55,299 bases of DNA from a virus, in IMG/VR virus record IMGVR_UViG_3300027822_000016, positions 1 through 55,299 of that record; one strand, given 5' to 3'. Shown here in pieces: positions 23,231 through 30,466 of the stretch; within the stretch, counting starts at the first letter, position 1, and each line of letters begins with the position of its first letter. The notes under the pieces were generated by a model. It was not told where the DNA came from. It saw only the letters and a program-made list of their open reading frames with translations, and did no database searches. The position numbers and the translations under genes were made by a program.

Positions 23231-23412
23231 GGGCAAGGAGCTATTGAAGAGGCCCTTGCCCTTTAAATAATCAACTCTTTGGCAGGTCTGGAGTGCATAG
23301 CTCCGCCTGCCGTCTAGAACCCTTCACAGAAAAGAGACGTACTCACGAAAGACAACGTACCTACCATGAGAAATGCAACGTATCTACTATGAAGTCGTTA
23401 ATTTCTTAACTG
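23231..23412 (-). ncRNA. candidate small RNA 3 (about 180 nt)
   Basis: The -10 TAGAAT at 23419-23424 and -35-like TGGCTA precede a transcript ending at the stem 23228-23264. Within it, GGCAGG (23281-23286) pairs with CCTGCC (23306-23311) around an inner GGAG/CTCC stem, and TACGTTG occurs twice near 23360-23390. No plausible gene was found. Confidence 0.6.
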
Positions 23413-23473
23413 TCTTAAATTCTAGCACGACCTGCCTGAAATAGCCACAAAAAATGTTCCAGCGGACAAAAAA

Positions 23474-23601
23474 GAGCGGAGACCTATTGTGGGTAGGTCC
23501 CCGCTCGGCAAGGAATTTTTATGCAGCTAGCACTGCGCTTGCTTCCTTCTTGCAAAACACCTGGATAGACCCAATGAATCTACTCTGATGATTATTCCCT
23601 G
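23474..23601 (-). ncRNA. candidate small RNA 4 (about 125 nt)
   Basis: TTGCCG, 17 bases and TATAAT (23608-23636) form a good promoter. The transcript ends at a 13-bp stem with one mismatch (23474-23506) and TTTTTT. A few codons with AAGGAAG ahead (GTG at about 23539) are too short to be convincing. Confidence 0.6.
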
Positions 23602-23658
23602 TGTCGAATTATAGACCATTCTGGTCGATACGGCAATAAAAAATGTTCCCGTGAAATG

Positions 23659-23841
23659 TTATCGGGCTTTACGCTCTTTGTATTTCTCACACCACGGGGC
23701 ATGCTCCCAGTCGTGTTCTTCGTCATCCTTGTCGGATGCCGCTAGGAAAGGTCCGACTATGTATGTGGCAAAGAGCAGCTGCATGGCGTTGAGGATGAGC
23801 CACCACGACACGAATTTTATAAAGTAGAGAAGTATGGCCAT
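23659..23841 (-). CDS. 60-residue single-span membrane protein
   Basis: Residues 3-35 are strongly hydrophobic (MAILLYFIKFVSWWLILNAM and onward) and are followed by an acidic then basic tail ending KYKERKAR. GAGGG precedes the ATG by about eight bases. It is probably an inner-membrane peptide with a cytoplasmic tail; function unknown. Confidence 0.65.
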   Translation of the reverse strand: MAILLYFIKFVSWWLILNAMQLLFATYIVGPFLAASDKDDEEHDWEHAPWCEKYKERKAR

Positions 23842-23872
23842 AGAGTGTCCCTCTTTTGCGTATAAGGATATT

Positions 23873-24277
23873 CTACTGAACCATGTCGGAAACGATTTCG
23901 TCCATCAGTTTCTTATGTTCATTGGCCAATTCGGCGTAGTCTTTCTCCAAGCCGGTATAAAGACTTTGTAGGTCCTTTAATTTATCCTCCAACTTGACAA
24001 TTGTGTCGGCTTCTGAATCTGCTCCTCCGTACGGAAAATCGCCTTTCAGCTCATTACTTTCATCTTCAAGCCCTCGTATTTCGTGCTTCAGTTCGCTGTT
24101 TTCGGCGATAAAACCACCAATTTCGGCTTTTAGGTCGTCGTTTTCACTCCTTAACACTTCATTTTCGTACTTCAAGTCCTTGTTTTCGGCGGTCATTGAG
24201 CGGATCTTGGCCTTCATGCCTCGTGCTCTCGTGACGGGATCGTTGCTGTCGTATTCTGCGTCCCAGTACTCTGTCAT
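23873..24277 (-). CDS. coiled-coil protein
   Basis: The 134-residue protein is almost entirely heptad-like from residue 22, with the repeated pattern ENxxLKxE (for example ENKDLKYENEVLRSENDDLK). A Gly/Tyr break PYGGA occurs near 85. It likely forms a long dimeric coiled coil. It starts behind consensus promoter copy 3. Confidence 0.7.
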   Translation of the reverse strand: MTEYWDAEYDSNDPVTRARGMKAKIRSMTAENKDLKYENEVLRSENDDLKAEIGGFIAENSELKHEIRGLEDESNELKGDFPYGGADSEADTIVKLEDKLKDLQSLYTGLEKDYAELANEHKKLMDEIVSDMVQ

Positions 24278-24310
24278 TGTGTGTCCTTCTCTCTTTTTGC
24301 TTATGGGTGT

Positions 24311-24339
24311 ATTTTATCTGGTCAAACACTACTTGTCAA
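24311..24339 (-). promoter_or_regulatory. consensus promoter, copy 3
   Basis: TTGACA, 17 bases, TAAAAT upstream of the coiled-coil gene. Confidence 0.85.
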
Positions 24340-24368
24340 CAAACGAGGATAATACGGCAAATAAAAAA

Positions 24369-24389
24369 GGAGACCCACTGGGGGTCTCC
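24369..24389 (-). terminator. terminator after 24398-24625
   Basis: GGAGACCC/GGGTCTCC stem followed by TTTTTT on the minus strand. The same hairpin word recurs after several downstream units. Confidence 0.8.
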
Positions 24390-24397
24390 AAATACGT

Positions 24398-24625
24398 TTA
24401 CGCTCCCATCAGTTCGTCAGTGCAGAGTTTGATGAGTGCCGTTTTTTTGGCCAGCTCTTCTTCGAGCTGCTCGGCTTCCGCTTTGAATTCTTGTATTCTG
24501 TTGTTCAACGCTTCAAGGAGTTCTTCAATCTCCTCGTCGGTACCTGTTCTGTTGCTTAACTCATCCAGGAGTCCTTTTGTGTCTGAGTCTATATCTATAG
24601 TGGTACAAATGTGCTGGTCTGCCAT
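24398..24625 (-). CDS. 75-residue coiled-coil protein
   Basis: It begins MADQHICTTIDIDSDTKG and continues as an acidic coiled coil (EEIEELLEALNNRIQEFKAE). No other domain is visible. A promoter lies 50-80 bases upstream and a GATCCC/GGGATC inverted repeat (24651-24670) lies in the leader, possibly an operator. Confidence 0.65.
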   Translation of the reverse strand: MADQHICTTIDIDSDTKGLLDELSNRTGTDEEIEELLEALNNRIQEFKAEAEQLEEELAKKTALIKLCTDELMGA

Positions 24626-24676
24626 TACGTTTTTAAACTCCCGTTATCCCGATCCCACGTATCCGGGATCAAATTT

Positions 24677-24706
24677 GTTATACGCTTCTCGACGGGAGCA
24701 AGTCAA
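24677..24706 (-). promoter_or_regulatory. sigma70-type promoter for 24398-24625
   Basis: TTGACT, 18 bases, TATAAC, lying in the 3' end of the upstream gene. Confidence 0.65.
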
Positions 24707-25304
24707 GAACTCTTTTCACTGCCTCAGCGAAAAGATGAGCAACAGCACCCAACTCGATGGTGTCCGCATACATAATTTCTCGTACTCTGACGAGGGGAGC
24801 TGCGTTTTCTTCCGTTGACAGAGCAGTTTCAGGGAACCAAGAAGGTCCGTCTGTATACTCCTCAACCCTCTTTGCCCACAAACTCCTCTCCCAAACACGG
24901 CAATACACCCTCTCGTGGATGGTGCCCCTTGCGCACAGTACAAGGTTTTTCGCCGCGAGCTGCCCTTCCTTTTCCTGGAGAATCTCCCTTGCATCCTGCA
25001 CAGACGCTATTTTACTATCCCGAAGAAGAAGGGTTTTTTCGTAAGATCGTTCCGCCAGTTCCTCACCGACGATCCCGATAACCCTGGAGGCATCAAAAGA
25101 TAACTCCGACAGCTTCTTCGCCTTGGACGTAAGCCAAGATTCGTATTCGACAGTTTCCTCGTAAAAAGTGCGAACCTCCTCTGGGATTGGAGCTTCTGCG
25201 GAAAAGTGTGGAGCTTTTGCGAAAAGCTCGTGTTCTATGTACAGCAGCTCGGCGAGTGCCCGAACGAGTGATGCTTTTTCTGGTTTGGCTGTCTCTGAGT
25301 CCAT
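24678..25304 (-). CDS. 208-residue helical protein, unknown function
   Basis: Begins MDSETAKPEKASLVRALAEL. It is predicted mainly helical with a central segment rich in Glu, Leu and Lys and two Cys (LCARGTIHERVYCRVW). No motif was recognised. It has its own consensus promoter. Confidence 0.6.
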   Translation of the reverse strand: MDSETAKPEKASLVRALAELLYIEHELFAKAPHFSAEAPIPEEVRTFYEETVEYESWLTSKAKKLSELSFDASRVIGIVGEELAERSYEKTLLLRDSKIASVQDAREILQEKEGQLAAKNLVLCARGTIHERVYCRVWERSLWAKRVEEYTDGPSWFPETALSTEENAAPLVRVREIMYADTIELGAVAHLFAEAVKRVLDLLPSRSV

Positions 25305-25335
25305 CGCGTGTCCCTCTCTTTGCTTCCGTCTGGAA

Positions 25336-25364
25336 ATTTTACTACGTCAAACACTATCTGTCAA
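25336..25364 (-). promoter_or_regulatory. consensus promoter, copy 4
   Basis: TTGACA, 17 bases, TAAAAT. The spacer reads GATAGTGTTTGACGTAG, as in copy 5. Confidence 0.85.
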
Positions 25365-25390
25365 CAAAGAAGAACAAGAGTAGACGAAAA

Positions 25391-25414
25391 AGAGACTCCC
25401 AACTGGGAGTCTCT
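25391..25414 (-). terminator. terminator after 25449-26999
   Basis: A 10-bp stem AGAGACTCCC/GGGAGTCTCT followed by TTTTTCG on the minus strand. Confidence 0.8.
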
Positions 25415-25448
25415 CCACACAAAAAGTGTTCTCGCTCAAGAATACACG

Positions 25449-26999
25449 TCAATGGCATGACCGCATCGCGTGCGCGATCGAATGACGAGCAGTTGACCTG
25501 TGAGGCAAATCCGTGACAGCCAGCAGTTCCCCGTGATGGTAGAAAAACATACGTACAATGTCTTGATCGTCTTGTTTTGTAGACCGCAATGCCATTGCCA
25601 GCTCGACAGGATCAACCGATACGTCTATCGACGCTCCCCGAAGAGAAAATGGCATCCTCTGGTATTCGATCTGGAGGTCAGTCGGCACAAGACTGTATTG
25701 TACATACTGTAGTGTATGTCCTGATCGGCTGATCTCCAGGACTGGTCCACGCTCGGAACTCTCCAAAGTCAAGGACAACTTGACAGGCATTTCGTCGTCG
25801 TCAATCGTTTCCGCACGTAGCCGAGACAGCCCGTGCAACAACATTGATGCGGGGAACATGCACGAATTATACAATCCCATCCATTTGTGCAGTTCCGTCC
25901 ACTGGTCGTACTTGCCAGAGTCGTCATATTCGACTTTCCAGTCGTCTTTCGTTCCAAGATTTCTGAAAAACTTCGCCCAACCAGCCCAACCCAAATCTTC
26001 GGGGGACGGATTCGCACTCATGTAAGGATGGCCGGCTTTTAACAGTGAATCCACGGGCACAAAAGTTTTCGGACCTTCGCTCAGAAAGTTGCTGAAATTG
26101 GCGATATTCGCCAAGGCCACGATCTCGTCAAAATGCTCTGTGTCAAGATAAATCTCCCCTCCATCAGGCAATATCTCATCGATACTCCCGTAGAGAGTCA
26201 CTTTTCGTATTCGATCCGGATTTGCCACGAATAGTTCCAGCTCTGGTCCGTATGTCTGTTTGCTCTCGTCCGGCTGGTCGCGGTGGAGCCAAACAGCTTG
26301 TACCGTGTTCGGTGCATATTCCTCAGGGTTTGAGGGGTCGTACTGCACTCCTTCGATCATGCGAAGGACCTTTTTTGACATCGTTGGTGTTGCGTCCACA
26401 TCATGTACCAGCTGAGCGAGTAACCCGGATCGAAGCCCCCGGTAAGGGATGCCTGTGCGTTGTTCGCCGATCAGTTTTGGCCCGCGATACACGAGAGAGT
26501 ATGCAGGATGGGTGTCAATTCTCGACACTCGTATGGAGACATAGCCGCCCACAGCATCAGGGGCAGATGAGGCGACTGGATGGCATCCGGTCGGTACACT
26601 GCTAATGTCGACTGGAGTTTGGTAGTCCGTCTCCGGTCGACATTCCGGATGGAATGTCGCATATTTGTTGTTGTATCGCAGTACTGCAACGCCCTTTCCA
26701 CGATCGACTTTTCGCCCGCAGGAGAAGCATTCGTTCGAGGATACATTCGGTGTTGCTTCGTAGCTCAGTGAGACTTTTCGACAGCCGTTTCGGCAGAGCC
26801 ATCCGGCGGACGAAATAGTCTCTGTACTTTTATCGTGACGGTCTTCCAGGTGGAGTGAATCTGGATTGTTCCAGGCGCAGTGTTGTCGTAGGGCTTGGCC
26901 GTATCGGCAGTGTCGTCCGCAGTCGTAGCAAAAAACGTCGCGGTCGTTGACCACTGTCGAGAATAGTTGTCCAAGTTCTTCGCTGTTTTTTCGTTTCAC
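25449..26999 (-). CDS. 516-residue zinc-cluster protein, unknown function
   Basis: The first 95 residues carry cysteine pairs: CYDCGRHC near 20, CRNGCRK near 69 and CFSCGRK near 90, probably binding zinc. The rest is a mixed alpha/beta protein with ELELFVANPDRIRKVTLYG and a segment GWAGWAKFFRNLG near 315, and ends with FYHHGELLAVTDLP. The protein at 30467-31438 has the same closing order (LGWSSWPNVL, then YLYVTDVP), so they are probably related. The repeated-domain layout is loosely reminiscent of sliding clamps, but this is not supported enough to call. Confidence 0.6.
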   Translation of the reverse strand: MKRKNSEELGQLFSTVVNDRDVFCYDCGRHCRYGQALRQHCAWNNPDSLHLEDRHDKSTETISSAGWLCRNGCRKVSLSYEATPNVSSNECFSCGRKVDRGKGVAVLRYNNKYATFHPECRPETDYQTPVDISSVPTGCHPVASSAPDAVGGYVSIRVSRIDTHPAYSLVYRGPKLIGEQRTGIPYRGLRSGLLAQLVHDVDATPTMSKKVLRMIEGVQYDPSNPEEYAPNTVQAVWLHRDQPDESKQTYGPELELFVANPDRIRKVTLYGSIDEILPDGGEIYLDTEHFDEIVALANIANFSNFLSEGPKTFVPVDSLLKAGHPYMSANPSPEDLGWAGWAKFFRNLGTKDDWKVEYDDSGKYDQWTELHKWMGLYNSCMFPASMLLHGLSRLRAETIDDDEMPVKLSLTLESSERGPVLEISRSGHTLQYVQYSLVPTDLQIEYQRMPFSLRGASIDVSVDPVELAMALRSTKQDDQDIVRMFFYHHGELLAVTDLPHRSTARHSIAHAMRSCH

Positions 27000-27030
27000 T
27001 GTGCGTTCCTCTCTTTGCTTCCGTCTGGAA

Positions 27031-27059
27031 ATTTTACTACGTCAAACACTATCTGTCAA
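27031..27059 (-). promoter_or_regulatory. consensus promoter, copy 5
   Basis: TTGACA, 17 bases, TAAAAT upstream of the zinc-cluster protein gene. Confidence 0.85.
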
Positions 27060-27088
27060 CAAATGAAGATGGCAGATTCGATAGAAAA

Positions 27089-27110
27089 GAGACTCCCAAC
27101 TGGGAGTCTC
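27089..27110 (-). terminator. terminator after 27130-27432
   Basis: Nine-base stem GAGACTCCC/GGGAGTCTC followed by TTTTCT. Confidence 0.75.
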
Positions 27111-27129
27111 CCCACCGACTCAAACGATT

Positions 27130-27432
27130 CTACGCATACGTAGCAAGCATCTTGTTCAATGCCTCCATGTGGTCGACATCAAGCTCCAGCAACCGAAGTT
27201 CGAGTTGATGGATCTCCAATCGGAGTTTTTCGAGATCGAGTTCCATGAGCGCAGTATCAAAAGCCTCCTCCTCATCGGCGGACATATCCACGCTCTCACT
27301 GAGAGCGACGAGCAATGCTCTTTCTTTCTTGCACTCGTAGAGACCTATTATGATGGTTTTTTTCTCCTCTTCTATCCGCTTTCGGTGAACTTCGATTTCT
27401 GCTGTTGCCGCTGCGACTTTTGTTGCAATCAT
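27130..27432 (-). CDS. 100-residue coiled-coil protein
   Basis: Begins MIATKVAAATAEIEVHRKRI. Two long charged helices, around 5-45 and 58-95, are separated by an acidic loop (DMSADEEEAFD); the second has EKLRLEIHQLELRLLELD. Function unknown. It stands alone between a promoter and a terminator. Confidence 0.65.
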   Translation of the reverse strand: MIATKVAAATAEIEVHRKRIEEEKKTIIIGLYECKKERALLVALSESVDMSADEEEAFDTALMELDLEKLRLEIHQLELRLLELDVDHMEALNKMLATYA

Positions 27433-27460
27433 GATGTCCTCTCTTTGCTTATATATGTAA

Positions 27461-27489
27461 ATTTTATCGCATCAAACTGATAATGTCAA
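27461..27489 (-). promoter_or_regulatory. consensus promoter, copy 6
   Basis: TTGACA, 17 bases, TAAAAT upstream of 27130-27432. Confidence 0.85.
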
Positions 27490-27518
27490 CAGAAGTAGAC
27501 AGTAGCGCCAATAAAAAA

Positions 27519-27540
27519 GGAGACCCACCTGGGGGTCTCC
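27519..27540 (-). terminator. terminator after 27577-28140
   Basis: GGAGACCC/GGGTCTCC stem with TTTTTT after it on the minus strand. The bases 27541-27570 between gene and hairpin are repeated almost exactly at 28258-28285. Confidence 0.8.
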
Positions 27541-27576
27541 ACACATGGAACGAGCTGTCGTAGCTCAGGGCCACAG

Positions 27577-28140
27577 CTATGTCAAAATCATTGAAAGTAG
27601 TCCGAGTATTGACTTTGTTATGCCAATCGCCTCAGACACTTCTGCATTCAGAGTATTGGAGTATCCAACGAGAGCATCTGTGCTTTTGATCAATTTTTCT
27701 GCGATGAACTCTGACATTGGAGCTTCTTTGGAAAATGCCCCCTGTTCTTTCATAAGTTCGCGCATTTTTTGGCTGAGTTCTTCCGCTTTTCCCTGCATCA
27801 GAGGTGCAGTATTGCGAGCTTCATCCCCCAAAGAGAGGACATTATTTCTTATTTCGTCCTCTTCTGCCAAGGCCATCTCCCACAGTATCTTTCCGATTCT
27901 CTCTGTTACTCCGCCGATGTTTCGCAGTGTTTGCGACAGATATCCGGCCTCGTCGGAGAGCCACATTGTGTCGTCCATCACTCGCCCATAGGACTTCACC
28001 ATCGAATCTTGCAGTTCCATCTCCCCGGAAAGTGCTTCTTTTGTGGCGGAGAGATTCACTTTGGTAGCCAGTAGCTCGTTCCTCGTAACAAGCAGCTTAT
28101 CTATGATGTCTATAAGGTTTCTTACTTCTAGGTCGATCAT
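27577..28140 (-). CDS. helical protein family, copy 1
   Basis: First of four related proteins encoded in tandem (27577-30323). The 187-residue product begins MIDLEVRNLIDIIDKLL; the family shares a start with [D/R/S]EV(R/K)xL, a WLSxExGxL motif (residues 60-70 here: WLSDEAGYL), an R-I helix and a later PMSxxxxxK element near 150. All are helical and lack membrane segments. Function is unknown; independent promoters and divergence suggest diversification by duplication. Confidence 0.65.
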   Translation of the reverse strand: MIDLEVRNLIDIIDKLLVTRNELLATKVNLSATKEALSGEMELQDSMVKSYGRVMDDTMWLSDEAGYLSQTLRNIGGVTERIGKILWEMALAEEDEIRNNVLSLGDEARNTAPLMQGKAEELSQKMRELMKEQGAFSKEAPMSEFIAEKLIKSTDALVGYSNTLNAEVSEAIGITKSILGLLSMILT

Positions 28141-28174
28141 CCGTCCTTCTCCCTCTCTTTGCTTCTATTTGTAA

Positions 28175-28203
28175 ATTTTACTACGTCAAACCTTATATGT
28201 CAA
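28175..28203 (-). promoter_or_regulatory. consensus promoter, copy 7
   Basis: TTGACA, 17 bases, TAAAAT for family copy 1. Confidence 0.85.
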
Positions 28204-28233
28204 CAAATGGAGATAGTGGCACCAATAAAAAAA

Positions 28234-28253
28234 GGAGACCCACCTGGGGGCCT
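28234..28253 (-). terminator. terminator after 28294-28872
   Basis: GGAGACCC-type stem with one imperfection, followed by TTTTTTT on the minus strand. Confidence 0.65.
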
Positions 28254-28293
28254 CCACACATGGAACGAGCTGTCGTAGCTCAGGACTCTGATT

Positions 28294-28872
28294 CTAGCAA
28301 AAATCACTCTTCTGTCCGGTGGAAAGCACCTTGAGAATTGCGTTCACCACGCTGTTCACCTCAGTCAATCCTTCGATCAGCAAATGAGTTCCGTTGATGA
28401 GAGATTCTGTGTCGTTGGTCAGTTTTTCTGCGACAGTCCAGGACATGGGGGCAGTCTCGGAAAAGCTTTTCTTCTCGTCTTCAATCCTCTGCATTTCTCG
28501 GCAGAGTTCAGCCGATTTCTTCTCCAGCGCAGGAGCTTTGCTTCTGGCTTCTATCCCCAGACTGCAGATACCCTGCTGCAGCCGCTTTTTATCCGCCCCG
28601 CCTATCTCCCAGAGATTCTTGTCGATCTTTTTTGTTACGGCGTGGAGGCATCTTGATGTCAGAGCGAGGCCACCGAATTCTTCGGAGAGCCACTTGATCT
28701 CTACAAGTACTTCTGCGTAGGACTTTACGATCGTCTTTTGGTTTTTCGGGTCCCAGGAGAGAGCATCTTTCATTTCGGGGAGGATGTTTCGGGCGGTGTC
28801 GCCCGCTTCGTAACTCTTGTAGAGGAGGTTTGCTACGGTGTCTACGAGGTTTTTTACTTCTGAGTTGATCAT
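28294..28872 (-). CDS. helical protein family, copy 2
   Basis: The 192-residue product begins MINSEVKNLVDTVANLLYKS and aligns over its length with copy 1, including IKWLSEEFGGLALTSRCLH, GIEARSKAPALEKKSAELC and APMSWTVAEKL. The downstream untranslated sequence is also duplicated from copy 1, so the duplication involved the whole unit. Function unknown. Confidence 0.65.
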   Translation of the reverse strand: MINSEVKNLVDTVANLLYKSYEAGDTARNILPEMKDALSWDPKNQKTIVKSYAEVLVEIKWLSEEFGGLALTSRCLHAVTKKIDKNLWEIGGADKKRLQQGICSLGIEARSKAPALEKKSAELCREMQRIEDEKKSFSETAPMSWTVAEKLTNDTESLINGTHLLIEGLTEVNSVVNAILKVLSTGQKSDFC

Positions 28873-28908
28873 CTTGCTACTTCTTTCTCTCCATTTGCTT
28901 ACATCCGT

Positions 28909-28937
28909 ATTTTATCTGGTCAAACACTGTTTGTCAA
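28909..28937 (-). promoter_or_regulatory. consensus promoter, copy 8
   Basis: TTGACA, 17 bases, TAAAAT for family copy 2. Confidence 0.85.
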
Positions 28938-28960
28938 CAAAAGACGACGGAAATAAGGAA

Positions 28961-28993
28961 GGAAGAGTCCAGTCTTAATGACTGGACTCTTCC
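28961..28993 (-). terminator. terminator after 29027-29623
   Basis: A 13-bp perfect stem (GGAAGAGTCCAGT and complement) with a seven-base loop and TTCCTTATTTCC following. Confidence 0.75.
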
Positions 28994-29026
28994 TGTGGAG
29001 AAATCAGGTTGCTTAGGAAAGTGTAC

Positions 29027-29623
29027 CTATGCTGTCTTTTGCAATTCCAGTGGAGGAAGAGGTTCGAGTATTTGCTTCATAAGTGAATGTACATCATCTA
29101 CTACATCTATTGCGATTTTAACCCCGTCGATAAGATCCCTCGTACTCCCCTCAAACCACTTCACAAACGTGAGACTCATAGGTTCTTTGCCAGAATGAAT
29201 AAAACTTTCGTCGAGGTACTTTTCTGTCTTTCGGTCGAATTCATAACGTGTGTATTCAAAGTGTTTTTCGTGTGTGTCAGAGGCTTTGTAGTTGCACTCT
29301 CTACCAGGAATGAGGATTGCTTGCAATGCCTCTTCGCTCATCAGCGACTCGTCTAGAATTTTTTTGTCAATTGCGTATGTCAAGGTGTAGATGTCTCTGT
29401 ATATCTGCGCCAAGTAGCCAAATTCTCCGGAGAGCCATTCTGTGTTCTGAACCAGTTCACCGTACATATCTGTGATAGATTTACCGATCGACTGGTAGAG
29501 CGAAAGAGCTATCACAGTGTTCGACAAGTTCTCTTCGCCTTCAGAAAGTCTCTTTTTTGTGGAACTGAGGCTTGCTGCGATGTCCCGGAGCTGTTTCACT
29601 TCTCTGTCGATTATGGTGGTCAT
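29027..29623 (-). CDS. helical protein family, copy 3
   Basis: ATG 29623 (MTTIIDREVKQLRDIAAS) is preferred to the in-frame ATG 29644 because AGAAGG stands nine bases ahead of it and because it aligns with the other copies. The 198-residue protein has TEWLSGEFGYLAQIYRDI and EPMSLTFVKWFEGSTRDLI. Its leader and first 30 codons are nearly identical to copy 4, showing recent duplication or gene conversion. Confidence 0.65.
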   Translation of the reverse strand: MTTIIDREVKQLRDIAASLSSTKKRLSEGEENLSNTVIALSLYQSIGKSITDMYGELVQNTEWLSGEFGYLAQIYRDIYTLTYAIDKKILDESLMSEEALQAILIPGRECNYKASDTHEKHFEYTRYEFDRKTEKYLDESFIHSGKEPMSLTFVKWFEGSTRDLIDGVKIAIDVVDDVHSLMKQILEPLPPLELQKTA

Positions 29624-29658
29624 CTGATGTGTCCTTCTCTCCATTTGCTTACGTCCGT

Positions 29659-29687
29659 ATTTTATCGGGTCACACTCTGTTTGTCAA
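29659..29687 (-). promoter_or_regulatory. consensus promoter, copy 9
   Basis: TTGACA, 17 bases, TAAAAT for family copy 3. Confidence 0.85.
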
Positions 29688-29716
29688 CATAGTGGAACAA
29701 GAAGCCAAATAAAAAA

Positions 29717-29738
29717 GGAGACCCACCTGGGGGTCCCC
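29717..29738 (-). terminator. terminator after 29760-30323
   Basis: GGAGACCC/GGGTCCCC stem with one mismatch and TTTTTT after it. Confidence 0.65.
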
Positions 29739-29759
29739 ATGATACGCCCTTTTTGAATG

Positions 29760-30323
29760 TCAGCGTGGAAGCGGTTCGAGTACTCGCTTCATAAACAACT
29801 CTGCTTGATCTACTACTTTTATAGCAGTTCCAACACCTTCGATAAGATCCATCGTACGCTTTTTAAACCACTTCACAAACGGGGGACTCATAGGCTCTTC
29901 TTCAGAATGGTCGCCACCTTCGCTAAAATACCTTGCCGCTTTTCGACTGAATTCCTCGTAGTATATTTCGTGAATGTCGGAAGCTGTGAAGCTGCCTTCT
30001 TTGCCAAGATGAAGAAGGGTTTTTAATTTCTCTTCGCTCATCACAGGCTTGTCCCAGATTTTTTCGTCAATTTCCTTTGTCAGCGAGTAGACGTCTCTGT
30101 ATATTTGCGCCAAACACCCGAATTCCCCGGAGAGCCATTTTGTGTTCTCGATCAGTTCCGCGTAGGCGCCTGTGATGGATTTACCGTATGACTGATAGCG
30201 AGGAAGATTTCTCTCTATGTATGACAAAGTTTCTTTTTTTCCGGAAAGTCTCTTTTTTGTGGCACTGAGGCTTGCTGCGATGTCCCGGAGCTGTTTCACT
30301 TCTCTGTCGATTATGGTGGTCAT
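29760..30323 (-). CDS. helical protein family, copy 4
   Basis: Starts at ATG 30323 by the same argument as copy 3. The 187-residue product differs from copy 3 mostly in its middle (EEKLKTLLHLGKEGSFTASD) while keeping TKWLSGEFGCLAQIYRDV and EPMSPPFVKWFKKRTMDLI. Function unknown. Confidence 0.65.
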   Translation of the reverse strand: MTTIIDREVKQLRDIAASLSATKKRLSGKKETLSYIERNLPRYQSYGKSITGAYAELIENTKWLSGEFGCLAQIYRDVYSLTKEIDEKIWDKPVMSEEKLKTLLHLGKEGSFTASDIHEIYYEEFSRKAARYFSEGGDHSEEEPMSPPFVKWFKKRTMDLIEGVGTAIKVVDQAELFMKRVLEPLPR

Positions 30324-30358
30324 CTGATGTGTCCTTCTCTCCATTTGCCTATAAGACT

Positions 30359-30387
30359 ATTTTATCGGGTCACACTCTGTTTGTCAA
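30359..30387 (-). promoter_or_regulatory. consensus promoter, copy 10
   Basis: TTGACA, 17 bases, TAAAAT for family copy 4. Confidence 0.85.
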
Positions 30388-30466
30388 CAAAATAGAACAA
30401 CAATTTCAAGAAAAAAGAGCGGGAACACATTCCGAACGTGCCCCACTCTCTACCCAGTCGACAGCC

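Noticed and set aside
22900-23650. tRNA genes in the gene-free 23-kb region
   Set aside because: Short stems are present but no acceptor/T-arm pattern (GTTCRANYC with flanking stems) was found on either strand.
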